Assembly: GCA_024275165.1 (NCBI GenBank)
Contig: JAJRZQ010000033.1
Span: forward strand, 1-15,136
Length of the DNA stretch: 15,136 nucleotides
Direction: 5' to 3'
DNA from: a bacterium
GTDB lineage: Bacteria; SAR324; XYD2-FULL-50-16
Program-made: the position numbers and the translations under genes
The notes under the pieces: model-generated
Told to the model about the DNA's origin: nothing
Seen by the model: only the letters and a program-made list of their open reading frames with translations
The model's database searches: none
Shown: positions 14,484-15,136 of the stretch, piece after piece
Numbering within the stretch: the first letter of the stretch is position 1
Layout: every line of letters begins with the position of its first letter

Positions 14484-15136
14484 ATGATGACAATTGCTCA
14501 AGGCAGTCTTTCTTTTCACTCCGGCAAAAAACTTGCTTTAGCTCGCAAGTTGAAGGGGTTTACCCAAGAGGAACTGGCCGGAACCTTGGGCTTTCCCGCG
14601 GTTTCGATTAAAACCCTGCGCCGTTGGGAGCAAAAAGGAATTAACCCCGTGCGTTTAAAAGAAGTAGCTGAATTTTTTCAGCTGCCCTTGTGGCCCTTTT
14701 TTGATGAACACCTCGACCCGGAGAGTTTCAGCACGCTGATTCTGCACCCGCAAAATTTTAGCCCCGCTTTGAGAGGGAGCCTTATATCCTCTGTAGGAGG
14801 GGAGTATTGTCGCGAAAAAATACCCGATCCTGAAGAAAGCAACTTTCGCGGCAAGGTCGAATTGCTCCGCTATGCTAAAATTGAGGATTTGTTGATCGAG
14901 CTCAAGGGCTTTCCCATTTTATTTCAAGATACAAAAGGGTGGCATTTGTTGCTCTACGCCGTTAAATTTGAGCGGGCCGATTTGGTGTTTCAGTTGGGGG
15001 CCAGGGCGGGCGACCTCGTCAACCTTGCCGACAGCGATGGATTTACCCCCTTGATGTGCGCCGCCTATCAAGGGAACCTGGATAGTCTGACCACATTGCT
15101 CGATTTAGGCGCCCAGGCTGATTCTGTCGATGCTTC
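14484..15136 (+). CDS. XRE-type helix-turn-helix protein with ankyrin repeats, 3' partial
   Basis: The frame is open from ATG 14484 (or 14487) to the window edge, giving at least 217 residues. Residues about 13-68 are a Cro/C1-type helix-turn-helix: KKLALARKLKGFTQEELAGT, then a recognition region SIKTLRRWEQKGINP and LKEVAEFFQLP. Residues 70-150 are a linker I do not recognise. Ankyrin repeats follow: a degenerate one at about 152-181 (GWHLLLYAVKFERADLVFQL) and a canonical one from 184 (DGFTPLMCAAYQGNLDSLTTLLDLGA). The C-terminus is missing. DNA binding is expected from the first domain and protein-protein contacts from the repeats. No ribosome site precedes the start, but a 16-codon open frame (ATG 14437 to TGA 14487) overlaps it by ATGA and could couple translation. 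The gene diverges from the Trypco1 gene across 132 bp. Confidence 0.8.
   Translation, partial: MMTIAQGSLSFHSGKKLALARKLKGFTQEELAGTLGFPAVSIKTLRRWEQKGINPVRLKEVAEFFQLPLWPFFDEHLDPESFSTLILHPQNFSPALRGSLISSVGGEYCREKIPDPEESNFRGKVELLRYAKIEDLLIELKGFPILFQDTKGWHLLLYAVKFERADLVFQLGARAGDLVNLADSDGFTPLMCAAYQGNLDSLTTLLDLGAQADSVDA

Noticed and set aside
1-15136. Search by eye for tRNA genes, CRISPR arrays, IS ends and integrase sites
   Set aside because: No cloverleaf-like segment, regularly spaced repeats, transposase motifs or flanking target duplications were seen.

Overview
The window looks like ordinary chromosome from a Gram-negative, probably proteobacterium-like organism. The evidence is a signal-peptide-bearing MltD-type lytic transglycosylase with LysM domains, a PepN of E. 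coli type, a cysteine-containing L28, and base composition only slightly above 50% GC by eye. The lineage cannot be fixed from sequence reading alone. All 14 gene ends seen here use TAA (10) or TGA (4); none uses TAG.

Layout. (1) Positions 1-5095, plus strand: a Cys/Met-metabolism PLP-fold protein cut by the left edge, then rpmB (L28), a rhodanese-NifU fusion, gmk (guanylate kinase) and a RelA/SpoT homologue. Gmk and the RSH protein both handle guanine nucleotides and are 34 bp apart. (2) 5118-9752, minus strand: a small secreted FliL-like protein, pepN interrupted by one in-frame TAG, and gatB overlapping pepN by ATGA. (3) 9838-11313, plus strand: hpt (purine salvage) and a DUF368/PopT-type undecaprenyl-phosphate transporter. 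(4) 11310-12182, minus strand: a family 2 glycosyltransferase, tail to tail with popT. (5) 12344-13750, plus strand: mltD, closed by a strong intrinsic terminator. (6) 13814-14351, minus strand: an FmdB-type zinc ribbon and a protein resembling trypsin-co-occurring domain 1 (Trypco1). (7) 14484 to the right edge, plus strand: an XRE-type helix-turn-helix protein with ankyrin repeats.

Most genes are housekeeping. Three cell-envelope genes (popT, GT2, mltD) lie together, and the guanine-nucleotide genes gmk, relA and hpt lie within 8 kb.

The unusual content is a run of proteins that keep their fold but have lost key residues. The MetY-like protein lacks four of the five classical PLP contacts, including the Schiff-base lysine. 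The rhodanese domain has Gly for the catalytic Cys. The RSH protein has a destroyed HD hydrolase site. PepN has one amber codon at a conserved Glu position, with intact coding sequence on both sides. The right edge, with Trypco1 facing an XRE-ankyrin regulator across a shared 132-bp promoter region, is the most likely border of an accessory, possibly conflict-related, locus.
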